Positions 55,739-63,725 of a DNA stretch of 64,000 nt are shown here, in pieces. The notes under the pieces were generated by a model. It saw only the letters and a program-made list of their open reading frames with translations, was not told where the DNA came from and ran no database searches. Source of the DNA: Bog-473 sp963737745 (GTDB taxonomy: Bacteria; Actinomycetota; Acidimicrobiia; Acidimicrobiales; RAAP-2); NCBI GenBank assembly GCA_963737745.1, contig CAVTTR010000012.1:310001-374000 (forward strand), read 5' to 3'. The translations under genes and the position numbers were made by a program. The stretch's first letter is position 1. Every line of letters starts with the position of its first letter.

Positions 55739-56697
55739 CAATTACCTCTCTCGAGGCTGAAAGAAGCCCAGCAACCTTGGCCCAATCGCCGGCGCCAGCC
55801 CAGTCGTCCGGTGGCGATGGCAAGCCCGGAAGCTCACTGCAGCGAGTCATTACCGGGCTTCTCGTCGTGGGACCTCTCGTCGGCGTGGTTTTTGCCATCA
55901 CCATGCTCTTTGGGCGCGGCGTCAGCCTCTTCGATCTCATTCTCGCCATGTCGTTCTATGTCGTGGCGGGTCACGGCATCACCGTGGGATTTCACCGACT
56001 GTTCACACATCGCTCGTTCAAAGCCGGCCGCGGACTGAAGATCCTTTTGGCCGTGGCTGGATCAATGGCGTTCGAAGGCTCGGTGAACAGTTGGGTCGCC
56101 AACCACAGGCGCCATCACGCCTTCACCGACAAAACGGGTGATCCGCATTCGCCCTATCTGGCGGGCTCATCGTGGTCCCAACGCATCCGGGGGGGTCTGC
56201 ACGCCCATGTCGGCTGGCTCTTCCAAGCACAGCCGACCGACGAAACCCGCTGGGCGGTCGATCTCACGGGCGACCCCGACATGGTCATCATCAGTCGTTT
56301 GTTTCCGGTGCTGTGCGTGATTTCACTGGGGCTCCCGGCCTTGATCGGCTGGATCTTCACCGGTACCGGATCGGGCGCCCTGGAGGCATTTCTCTGGGCC
56401 GGACTCGTGCGTGTGTTCGTCCTGCACCACAGCACGTTTGCCGTGAACTCGGTCTGCCACATTTGGGGACAACGCCCCGATCACACCAGAGCGGCCGACC
56501 GCTCGACCAACTTCGCGCCCTTGGCCATCCTCTCCATGGGCGAGAGCTGGCACAACACGCACCACTCCAATCCCTGCATGGCGCGCGTCGGGCGTCAACG
56601 CGGGCAACTGGACTCGAGTGCTCGCGTCATTCGCATTCTGGAGGTCATGGGACTCGCGCATAACGTGCGCTGGTCACCCGCCTTACAACTTCGTTAG
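55735..56697 (+). CDS. Acyl-CoA/fatty acid delta-9-type desaturase
   Basis: This 320-aa membrane diiron enzyme has three His boxes: HRLFTHRSF, HRRHHAF and HNTHHSNP, matching the stearoyl-CoA-desaturase-like family. Hydrophobic segments flank the boxes. It introduces double bonds in acyl chains to adjust membrane fluidity. The start ATG 55735 overlaps the short upstream ORF; GTG 55681 is an alternative. It converges with the DUF6629 gene (4-nt overlap at the stop codons). Confidence 0.9.
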   Translation: MTITSLEAERSPATLAQSPAPAQSSGGDGKPGSSLQRVITGLLVVGPLVGVVFAITMLFGRGVSLFDLILAMSFYVVAGHGITVGFHRLFTHRSFKAGRGLKILLAVAGSMAFEGSVNSWVANHRRHHAFTDKTGDPHSPYLAGSSWSQRIRGGLHAHVGWLFQAQPTDETRWAVDLTGDPDMVIISRLFPVLCVISLGLPALIGWIFTGTGSGALEAFLWAGLVRVFVLHHSTFAVNSVCHIWGQRPDHTRAADRSTNFAPLAILSMGESWHNTHHSNPCMARVGRQRGQLDSSARVIRILEVMGLAHNVRWSPALQLR

Positions 56698-57374
56698 GCC
56701 TGCGTCAGGAAGGCGTAGGGCTGGGCGCGGTGGGGTTTGGCCAAGCGCATGTGCAACATGATCGCCCCACTGCTGAGGGCAGCGTAGAAGCACCAAAGCG
56801 ACGTGAAGCCATCAGCGGTGAGCCGAGCCAGCACGATCGCCGCTATCAGGTTGGCCAGCCCGAATATGACGATGTGCTTGTAACCCGAGAGAAGTAACGA
56901 GCCGCACGTCGCCAACAGGTAAAGGCCGACGATGACGACGCCATGTTGCAGGCCGATGCTGTAGGCCAGGTGATACGCCCCGAGGTGCACCGTGGCCCCA
57001 TTGCGCAGCATCGTAAAGAGGAGAGCGCCTGCGACCCCGGCGCCCAACGCCACGAACGGGGCGATGATCAATCGTCGGCGGCGGGTCGGTTCGAGCATCA
57101 TGATGGCCAACGGAATGAAGATGGGCACGATGACCAACGCGATCACCAGGTAAATCCACATCGCCGTGCGGCCGACCGATTCGGCAACATGACCCTGCAG
57201 CCACCACCACACCAGCGTCTCATCGAGTTGGTGCACGCCGAAGAGCAACGGCATGGCCGCCAGGAGAACCTGATCCTTGCGGTGGCGCAGGTGGCGGCAG
57301 GCGTCAAGACCTATCGCAGTGATGACGAGCCCACCCACGAGATCGCCCTCGGGGGAAAAGCACACGATGGGCAC
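56694..57374 (-). CDS. DUF6629-like integral membrane protein
   Basis: This 226-aa protein has seven or so hydrophobic segments. The N-terminus MPIVCFSPEGDLVGGLVITAIGLDACRHLRHRKD and GVHQLDETLVWWWLQGHV resemble the DUF6629 family of actinobacteria (from memory). Function unknown. It converges with the desaturase. Confidence 0.72.
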   Translation of the reverse strand: MPIVCFSPEGDLVGGLVITAIGLDACRHLRHRKDQVLLAAMPLLFGVHQLDETLVWWWLQGHVAESVGRTAMWIYLVIALVIVPIFIPLAIMMLEPTRRRRLIIAPFVALGAGVAGALLFTMLRNGATVHLGAYHLAYSIGLQHGVVIVGLYLLATCGSLLLSGYKHIVIFGLANLIAAIVLARLTADGFTSLWCFYAALSSGAIMLHMRLAKPHRAQPYAFLTQA

Positions 57375-57415
57375 CGTAGCCCGTGATCATCACGAAGCCC
57401 GACATGGGCAGGGCC

Positions 57416-57634
57416 TTACTTCTTCTTGTTCTTCTTCCTGCCAATGCTCGGAAAACGCTTTTTCACCGCCGCCTTGACCTTCTTCTGCTCGGCCGGCGTG
57501 CCGTTCTGGGCCACTCGGGCCAGTGCGTTGCGAGCATGCGCCTTGTCCGGGATCGGATACTTCCGCTTGCCCGGCAAGGCGAATTCCTTCTTGCTCAGCT
57601 TCTTGCGTTCTTTGGTTCCCATTGTCTTGGCCAT
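57416..57634 (-). CDS. DUF6582-like small basic protein
   Basis: This 72-aa Lys-rich protein contains FALPGKRKYPIPDKAHARNALARVAQNGTPAEQKKVKAAVKKRFPSIG, a pattern found in bacterial DUF6582 and phage-associated small proteins. The C-terminus GRKKNKKK is strongly basic. Function unknown. Confidence 0.68.
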   Translation of the reverse strand: MAKTMGTKERKKLSKKEFALPGKRKYPIPDKAHARNALARVAQNGTPAEQKKVKAAVKKRFPSIGRKKNKKK

Positions 57635-57666
57635 GACCGTGTGTTACCCGTCACGGTGCTGACAAA

Positions 57667-58512
57667 TCACACCAGGGCAGGGCCTTCACCGCTCGTCGAG
57701 ATGACACGACGTCGATAGGCCGAGGGCGTCTCGCCGGTATGCCGGGCGAAGGCTCGGGCGAATGAGCTCCCCTCGAAGCCCACGGCGGTGGCCACCTCCA
57801 AGATGGAGGGACCAGGCTCGGACAGCAGGGCCATGGCCCGCAGGACCCGACTCTCGAAGAGGTATTGGCGCCATGTCATGCCGGTCGCAGCCGGGAAGGC
57901 CCGACGCAGACTGCGCTCCGATATGCCGACCAGGCGGCAGATCTCATCGGGCGTGACGGTGGCCAAGTTGGCGTTGGTGTGCTCCATCACGGACCGCACC
58001 ATTGGGTCTTTGGAGGTCGGGAGGCACAGCGGAGTCTCGTGCTCGAGCCATTCCAAGACCAGCGCAGCCAGGGCGGTAAAGAAGGAGTCGGCGCTGGCGT
58101 CACTCTGGTTCCGGCTGATGGGCCAGCGCACGGCGTAGAGAATCATCTCTCGGATGACCGGAGCGGCGGCCAGAATTCTGGCCCGGTGTCCCTCGTCGGG
58201 TACGAGCGTGGGGGCGAAGAAGACGGAGATGGTCCTCACCCCCCGGAGAATGGAACTGTGCGGCAGGCCGGCCGGAATCCACGCCGCCTGCTGCGGGGGC
58301 AGGAGATAGTGGGCCGCATCCGTCTCCACCTCGATGGTCCCCTGGAATGCATATTCGAGCTGGTGGAGGTCATGGGAGTGCCAACCGGTCACCAGGTCCG
58401 CCCCCTCATAGACGTAGGTCCCGGCCACCACCTCGCTCTCCCCCCGCAGGTCGACCAGCCCATAGTTGGCCGTGGGGGCCGAATTATCGGCCCGATGCGC
58501 AGCGACGGTCAC
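57667..58512 (-). CDS. AraC-family transcriptional regulator
   Basis: This 281-aa protein has an N-terminal cupin sensing domain (WHSHDLHQLEYAFQGTIEVE, LPPQQAAWIPAGLPHSS) and a C-terminal AraC double helix-turn-helix (VTPDEICRLVGISERSLRRAFPAATGMTWRQYL, ILEVATAVGFEGSSFARAFARHTGETPSAYRRR). It starts only 25 bp from the divergent methyltransferase start, so the promoters overlap and it very likely controls that gene. Confidence 0.88.
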   Translation of the reverse strand: MTVAAHRADNSAPTANYGLVDLRGESEVVAGTYVYEGADLVTGWHSHDLHQLEYAFQGTIEVETDAAHYLLPPQQAAWIPAGLPHSSILRGVRTISVFFAPTLVPDEGHRARILAAAPVIREMILYAVRWPISRNQSDASADSFFTALAALVLEWLEHETPLCLPTSKDPMVRSVMEHTNANLATVTPDEICRLVGISERSLRRAFPAATGMTWRQYLFESRVLRAMALLSEPGPSILEVATAVGFEGSSFARAFARHTGETPSAYRRRVISTSGEGPALV

Positions 58513-58537
58513 AGAGGCGAAGTGTAACTAATGGAGG

Positions 58538-59312
58538 ATGAACGAAAAACTCACCGACGACGAAGTGCAACATTCATTCGCTCGACAGGTGGCGCTCTTC
58601 TCCGGCACGGATTCGCCGTTCGCCAGTCGCTCCACGCTTGCCACCAGGTGGGTCGAGCCACTCGAACCGGACATGATCGTGCTCGATGTGGCCTGCGGGG
58701 CGGGCCACGTGGCCGAGGACATCGCCCCCCAGGTTCGTCAAGTAGTGGGGCTGGATCTCACGACCGACCTCTTACACGTGGGGGCCGAACGCCTCCGAGC
58801 CAAGGGACTCTGCAATGTCCTCCTCCAAGAGGGCAATGCCGCTGACCTGCCCTTCCTGGAGGATTCATTCGATCTGGTGGTATGCCGGAGCGCGCTGCAC
58901 CACTTCAGGGATCCCGCCACCATGGTGCGGGAGATGGCCCGGGTCTGCCGAACAGGGGGCCGGGTGGCGGTCTCCGACCTGGTGGCGCCCGCACCAGAAG
59001 TTCGAGCCGCCTACGACGAGGTGCACCGTCACCTCGATCCGTCCCACATGGGGGTACTCCTGAGAGAAGAACTCGTCGAGCTCCTGGCCAAAGAGGTTGG
59101 TCCAGTGTGCTTCGGCGAGCTGAACGACCCAGGCCGGCTTTCACTGGACTACATCTTCAGCGAGGTCAGTGATCGGGATTGGGTGAAGGAGAGGCTGAAC
59201 GCAGAGATCGCCGGCGGTCCCCCATCGGGCTTCGGCCCCGAGGCGGAGCCCGAGACGGAGCGCTCTCTCGGTCGTCTTCACCACCGCCACGGTCCACGCC
59301 AATCGGGTCTGA
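58538..59312 (+). CDS. SAM-dependent methyltransferase (UbiE/Methyltransf_11 type), frameshifted C-terminus
   Basis: Motif I VLDVACGAGHVAEDIA, acidic loop VVGLDLT and post-I VCRSALHHFRDPATMVREMARV define a class I methyltransferase of about 258 aa. Near 59245 a frame change gives a natural ending ALSVVFTTATVHANRV with TGA at 59312; the uncorrected frame runs to 59341 with an odd tail. The gene is divergent from the AraC regulator. Substrate unknown. Confidence 0.82.
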
Positions 59313-59337
59313 CGGCGCAGGAGGCTGGGAGGCGCTC

Positions 59338-59837
59338 TTAGCCCACCACGCTGACGACGCCAGCTCGCGGTCGATGGCACCTTTCGGCGCGCCACAACAG
59401 CGGCGAGAACATCAGCTGCTGCAAAGATCACCCCAAAACGGATCTCGTTGGCCAGACCTTCGGGTGATTCGTTCTGCACCCATTCGTGGAAGCGGCGGAC
59501 CAGCCTTCGGAAATGGATTGTGGTGGAAGAAGTGCACACAGGGTTTGTCCAGATCGAGGAGAGCGGCCCCGGCCATGGCGGCCACCGTGGCTGGCCGCGC
59601 CGGTTTCGTCACGATCAGCGTGGCCAGCCCCATGGCCGTGAGTCCGAGCAACCCGTCACGCTTGGCCACCATAAGAAACTGTTTGTCTGCGTCGGGACGA
59701 CGTGCGTCGCAGCCCCAATGCGGCACGGCATCGAGCACAAGATGCGACGCCAGTCCCACGACGAAAGCGGCCACCGGTCGTCGCTCCAGGGCGCGACCGA
59801 TCAGAGCCCCGGAGAGGACATGGTTGGTGACGAACAC
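59338..59837 (-). CDS. DUF457-like membrane-bound hydrolase-like protein, frameshifted
   Basis: ATG 59837 begins MFVTNHVLSGALIGRALERRPVAAFVVGLASHLVLDAVPHWG, the DUF457/YdjM signature with putative metal ligands (His in NHVLSG, HLVLDAVPHW). After a shift near 59510 it continues as LVRRFHEWVQNESPEGLANEIRFGVIFAAADVLAAVVARR. The stop at 59338-59340 is one possible end; the C-terminus is uncertain. Confidence 0.68.
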
Positions 59838-60054
59838 AAAGCCACTCTCTCAGAGGAGCGACTGCGAGAGGGCGCGGCATGTACCCGTGGGCACCGCCCC
59901 ACGCTGAGCAAGAGTCGGACGAACGTAAGAGAAATCGTCCAAATCCGGCGGTGAACGACTGCCCCCGGTAGCGCCTCGGTTGCGAATCGGTTGGAGTTGA
60001 AGGCGAGCGCTTCCTTTCCTTGACTTACGCAGGTCAAGAGGTCATTGTTGGCCT

Positions 60055-60150
60055 TGTAGTAGCAGTCGAAAAGGCAAACCTCTCGCGAGGGAGGGACGCA
60101 AAGTCACGGGACTCTCTGAGTTCGCCGGGCCGCCGAAATTAGCGAGAATG
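60055..60150 (+). ncRNA. Cyclic di-GMP-I riboswitch (GEMM-I)
   Basis: The core GGCAAACC (60073-60080), a stem CTCTC-GCGA-GGGAG with a GNRA tetraloop, then GGGACGCAAAG (60093-60103), a second stem CGGG...CCGGGC and closing GCCGCC near 60130 are the conserved sequence and order of the c-di-GMP-I aptamer. It lies 50-130 nt upstream of a small zinc-ribbon-like gene on the same strand. The bases following (GAGTAGCTATTTTCCCGGCGACTCGTC) may contain the expression platform: GAGTAGC with a distal GACTC-type partner. It would link c-di-GMP made by the two GGDEF proteins in this window to that gene. Confidence 0.85.
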
Positions 60151-60201
60151 TGGAGTAGCTATTTTCCCGGCGACTCGTCACCTCAGGGTCGAAAGGGAAA
60201 T

Positions 60202-60405
60202 GTGCAAACCAACATCCTTCACAAGCAGCGCCCCGGAATCTGCCACCGTTGCGGATGGAGAGGCATCGTCGGGAAAGTCTCTCGGCGTGATCGCCGGTAC
60301 ATGCTCTCTGGCATTACGTACAGTCGTCTTTGCGACGACTGCGTCGCCGTTCTCTTCCGTGGCAGGCAGCGCAGCGTGACTCGCGTGGTGGGCACGTGCG
60401 CTTGA
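60202..60405 (+). CDS. 67-aa zinc-ribbon-like protein downstream of the riboswitch
   Basis: GTG 60202 lies 5 nt after AAAGGG. The chain contains ICHRCGWRGIVGKVSRRDRRYM and RLCDDCVAVLFRG, i.e. two CxxC pairs about 30 residues apart that could bind one zinc, separated by a basic linker. The N-terminus is short and polar, with no signal peptide or membrane segment. A second, degraded-looking copy lies at 62837. Family unknown to me; c-di-GMP control is implied by the upstream aptamer. Confidence 0.7.
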   Translation: MQTNILHKQRPGICHRCGWRGIVGKVSRRDRRYMLSGITYSRLCDDCVAVLFRGRQRSVTRVVGTCA

Positions 60406-60678
60406 CCGTGGTCCAATCCCAAGAAGTCGCATAAGCCCGTGGTCATCAACCACCGCCGCCGGACCCATCGCCATCGAGAAGGTCTCCCGGAGCGCCCCTT
60501 CGATCCACCGACCGGCTGGTCTCCTCTGAGTGCGAATGCGACCATTCGGCCCTCCCGCGCCGCGAGCAGGTGATCGATCTTCCCCTGCCTGAAGGACATC
60601 AATCGGGAGCGACGAACCTCAGCGACCAACGTCCCGAGGATTCTCAGTAGAGCTTCGCCTGGCGCAAAGTCCCGGTGG
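60406..60678. other. Intergenic, nothing recognised
   Basis: No supported ORF, RNA or repeat was seen between the zinc-ribbon gene and the convergent P450 gene. The open frames here are shadows. Confidence 0.5.
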
Positions 60679-61866
60679 TCAGGCGGCTCGCAGTGCGATG
60701 GGCAGGCTCGACAGTCCACGCACATTGCTCGAATAGGCCCGCCTCATCGGCTGCGTCAGCTCGTAATCGGGAAAGCGGCGGAGCAACTCCTCGAACGCAA
60801 CACGAGTCTCGAGACGGGCCAGTGCCGCGCCCACGCAGAGGTGGATACCGAAGCCGAAGGCGACGTGGCGATCGAATTTCCGGTGAATGTCGAACAGCTC
60901 CGGATTCTCGAACACCCGTTCATCGTGGTTGGCCGCGCCTGTGATCAGGACCACTCTGGACTCAGGGGGGATGGTCACGCCGTGCAGAGTGACTTCCTTC
61001 TCCACCCAACGCCCCTGATAGTGCGAGGGCGGGTCCCAGCGCAACATCTCCTCGACGGCGCGCGGGATCAGGCTCGGATCCTCCACGAGCTCCCGGCGCT
61101 GGTCGCGATACCACGACAGCGCGACGACTCCGTTGCCAATGAGCTTGGCCGTCGTTTCGTGACCGGCTGCGATCAACTCCATGAGACGGAAAGGCACCAC
61201 ACCCGGATCGAGGCCGACCTCGTTACCGTCGGCGTCGGTCGTGCGAGCGGTCATGAGCAAAGAAGCGATGTCGTCGGTCGGGTGTTCCGCTTTGGCGTGG
61301 GCCAGCTCCGTCATCATCGATATGAAGCGCACAATGGCATCGGGCGCGTCACTGTTGACTTTGGCATCGCCTTCGGCCTCGCTGCGGTCCAACATCCGGT
61401 CGGACAGCTCACGCAGCTCGGCCCGGACCTCGATCGGCACGCCCAGCATCTCAGCGATGACCATCATCGGGAGGTAGGCCGAGTACTCGCCGATCACGTC
61501 GAGCGTCCCGCGCTCACCGGCTTCGTCGAGAATCCCTCCGGCGACCGATCGCACCTGCTCTTCGAGTTGGGTGATCGCTCTCGGTGTGAAGACGCGCGAG
61601 ATGAGCTTGCGCTGCCAGGTGTGGGTGGGTTGGTCCTGGCCAATCAGGACGGCTGAGGCGGTCGCGGTGTCCATCAGCTCAATGGAAGGACCGTGATTGG
61701 ACAGAAAGGTACCTGGGTCGAGATGGGCACTGAGGACGTCTTCGAAGCGCGAGATCGCATAGAAATCGAGATCGGGATTGTGGTAGACGGGCGCTTCGTC
61801 ACGCAACCAGCGATAGACGGGGTACGGGTTGGTCTGCGTCTCTCGAGCGAATGGGTTGTATTCCAC
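60679..61866 (-). CDS. Cytochrome P450
   Basis: This 395-aa soluble bacterial P450 has the I-helix oxygen-activation motif AAGHETTAKL, the ExxR motif in VEEMLRWDPP, the PERF-like region NPELFDIHRKFDRH and the heme-binding loop FGFGIHLCVGAALARLE with the Cys ligand. It needs ferredoxin-type electron donors, none of which are in the window. The substrate is unknown. ATG 61866 is the only good start. Confidence 0.92.
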   Translation of the reverse strand: MEYNPFARETQTNPYPVYRWLRDEAPVYHNPDLDFYAISRFEDVLSAHLDPGTFLSNHGPSIELMDTATASAVLIGQDQPTHTWQRKLISRVFTPRAITQLEEQVRSVAGGILDEAGERGTLDVIGEYSAYLPMMVIAEMLGVPIEVRAELRELSDRMLDRSEAEGDAKVNSDAPDAIVRFISMMTELAHAKAEHPTDDIASLLMTARTTDADGNEVGLDPGVVPFRLMELIAAGHETTAKLIGNGVVALSWYRDQRRELVEDPSLIPRAVEEMLRWDPPSHYQGRWVEKEVTLHGVTIPPESRVVLITGAANHDERVFENPELFDIHRKFDRHVAFGFGIHLCVGAALARLETRVAFEELLRRFPDYELTQPMRRAYSSNVRGLSSLPIALRAA

Positions 61867-62047
61867 GGCATGACCCCCTGTGTTGCGGCCACCTCGGCGG
61901 GCCGTCGGAATGGAATCTTAAGCCTCGCTCGGACACCGAGCCCGATTTCCGAAGGCGAGTCAGTTTGCCTATGTTCTGAGGATCGCTTACGAACGAGGAT
62001 CACCAAGCCGACGATCGGCTGTCGTCTGTCTCATAGTCGCCCTTGGA

Positions 62048-62767
62048 TTGGTCGCCTGGTACGTCGCGGGCAGTGTGGGAAGTTCGGGAGCCCCGGGGCC
62101 CCCCTCGCCCCAGGTCGGCAATGTGCTGAACAAAGCCGTGCCGACGTCGATTGCCGCGCTCCCCCTGCAGAATCAAAACGGCCGACAGGTGAGCCTGGGC
62201 CAACTCAAGGGCCGAGTGGTCCTTCTGGCACCGTTCCTCACCTCGTGTCAGGAGGAATGCCCGATCACGACGGCCGCTCTGTTGGAGGTGCAGCGAGCCC
62301 TGCAGCACGATGGATTGTCGAAGAAGGTGGTTGTCCTCGAGGCCACCGTCGATCCCGGACGTGACACGCCCAGCCGGATGAAGGCATACGCCCACCTCAC
62401 GGGGACGACCTGGCCGCTGTTGACCGGGTCGCCAACAACCTTGGCCGCCCTCTGGCGCCACTTCGGGATTTACTACGAAAGGGTGGCTGAAGGGTCACCG
62501 CCTGGCCTCGATTGGCAGACGCATCAGCCCTATACCTACGACGTCGACCATTCCGATGGCTTTGTCCTTTTGGATACCCACCTCCGCGAGAGGTTCGTCA
62601 CCGGTGGCTTGACCAAGATCGGCCATATTCCGCGACCTCTGGAGAAGCTTCTCGATAGCGAAGGCAAGACCAACCTCCAAAAACCGGGGGCGGGCACGTG
62701 GACCGTCGCCGATGCTCTCAATGCCATCGGCTGGATCATGGGGCGACATATTCCGGAGGCTTCTTGA
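62048..62767 (+). CDS. SCO1/SenC-like thioredoxin-fold copper chaperone
   Basis: The Cu-binding motif TSCQEECPITTA (CxxxC) and the distal His in DHSDGFVLLD identify the SCO1/SenC/PrrC family, which loads copper on cytochrome oxidase or protects thiols. A membrane anchor (AVVCLIVALGLVAWYVAGS) begins upstream of TTG 62048 in the same frame, so the true start must lie upstream, probably behind an undetected frameshift near 61980. The mature C-terminal domain is intact. Confidence 0.82.
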   Translation: MVAWYVAGSVGSSGAPGPPSPQVGNVLNKAVPTSIAALPLQNQNGRQVSLGQLKGRVVLLAPFLTSCQEECPITTAALLEVQRALQHDGLSKKVVVLEATVDPGRDTPSRMKAYAHLTGTTWPLLTGSPTTLAALWRHFGIYYERVAEGSPPGLDWQTHQPYTYDVDHSDGFVLLDTHLRERFVTGGLTKIGHIPRPLEKLLDSEGKTNLQKPGAGTWTVADALNAIGWIMGRHIPEAS

Positions 62768-62836
62768 GGTAAACTGCCCGGCAATAAGTCCTGGTGCTGC
62801 GCCTAGCCAGGAGGAGGGGGGGCAAGGGGCAGAGCG

Positions 62837-63072
62837 ATGCAGCACGTCGGAAACTATCGGATCATGCCACCGCTGCGGCTGGAAAGGCAGCGGTGAACAA
62901 GGTGCGCCTCGCCGACCCGATGTTGCAACCGCCATGAGGGGCTATGGACGACTGTGCCCAGATTTCCGGGACCAATTGTTCCACGGCTATCTCCCCCATG
63001 ACCAGGCATACGTCTCGGCCGTAACGCGGACGACCGCAAAACGGAGCGGCGTCGACACATCGCGTGATTTCG
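62837..63072 (+). CDS. Second zinc-ribbon-like protein (frameshifted or decayed)
   Basis: The +1 frame gives TIGSCHRCGWKGSGEQGAPRRPDVATAMRGYGRLCPDFRDQLFHGY, matching the 60202 protein over the CHRCGW pair and RLC...LFxG, although its second CxxC is CPDF. ATG 62837 (MQHVGNYRI) is in a different frame, so one base is missing near 62865 or the gene is decaying. A GC-rich hairpin (TCCTGG...CCAGGA, 62789-62812) precedes it, but no c-di-GMP aptamer core is present. Confidence 0.5.
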
Positions 63073-63725
63073 TCACGCCAGAAGGCTGTCGCCCCAACGT
63101 TGTCCCCGGCGGATGCCGGGGTGGAACGCCGAAGATGCCGCTACCAATATGGGTGATGTATTCGTTCAAGGCATCACTCGTGCCTAATTTCTGCCGGCTT
63201 GATGAACTGATCAGGGTTCTTCATAAAGGCGACGAAGAACAGTCCGCCGAGAAGTCCCAGCACAGGGTCAATGCCATCGGTGAACGAGTAGCTGCGACGC
63301 AGAATGCGGGTCCCGTCATCCTCCTCGTGGCTGGCCAGGAATGTGCGCTTCCGCGGGAATGATCAGTTGGCCCTGGTCATTGCGAGCCTTGAAGTTCGGC
63401 GCGGTGACTCGGCCTCCGCTCAAGGGGGCCCCGTGGTTTTGCTCGCCCGATCACGTTCTGCTGGTCTCCGAGTTGGTCACGATCCCGATTCTCGATGAAC
63501 ATGCGAATGCGGCGAGCGACCACTGCCACCCACCTTGCATCCACCGCTGGTCCGTCTCGTTGCCGACCCACACGTAATCGTTCAACAAATCCGTTTACTG
63601 AGATTTGATGTTGCGGGTGCCATCTTTGAAGCCGAGGAGATTCCTGGGTGTGGGGCTCGACGTCGAGGTCCGGCCGAAGCCGATTTCCATCCAGTTGTAA
63701 ACCTACGCGAGCTCCCCCGTGACTG
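63073..63725 (-). pseudogene. C-terminal half of a DyP-type peroxidase, inverted relative to its N-terminal half, with frameshifts
   Basis: Reading the minus strand: EIGFGRTSTSSPTPRNLLGFKDGT (heme-pocket GFKDG with the catalytic Asp), LLNDYVWVGNETDQRWMQGG, RRIRMFIEN, VIGRAK, DGTRILRRSYSFTDGIDP, LLGGLFFVAFMKNPDQFIK and ALNEYITHIGSGIFGVPP, ending GQRWGDSLLA TGA 63073. The order is that of a DyP/EfeB C-terminus, but at least three frameshifts and one in-frame TAA occur. The N-terminal half is found adjacent but on the opposite strand. Confidence 0.75.

Noticed and set aside
60178..60725. Minus-strand frames over the zinc-ribbon gene and the following gap
   Set aside because: No motif or binding site; they overlap the riboswitch-controlled gene and the end of the P450 gene.
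62763..62836. Possible second riboswitch before the second zinc-ribbon copy
   Set aside because: A TCCTGG/CCAGGA hairpin and G-rich run exist, but the GGCAAACC and GGGACGCAAAG core of the c-di-GMP-I aptamer is missing and no other class fits.
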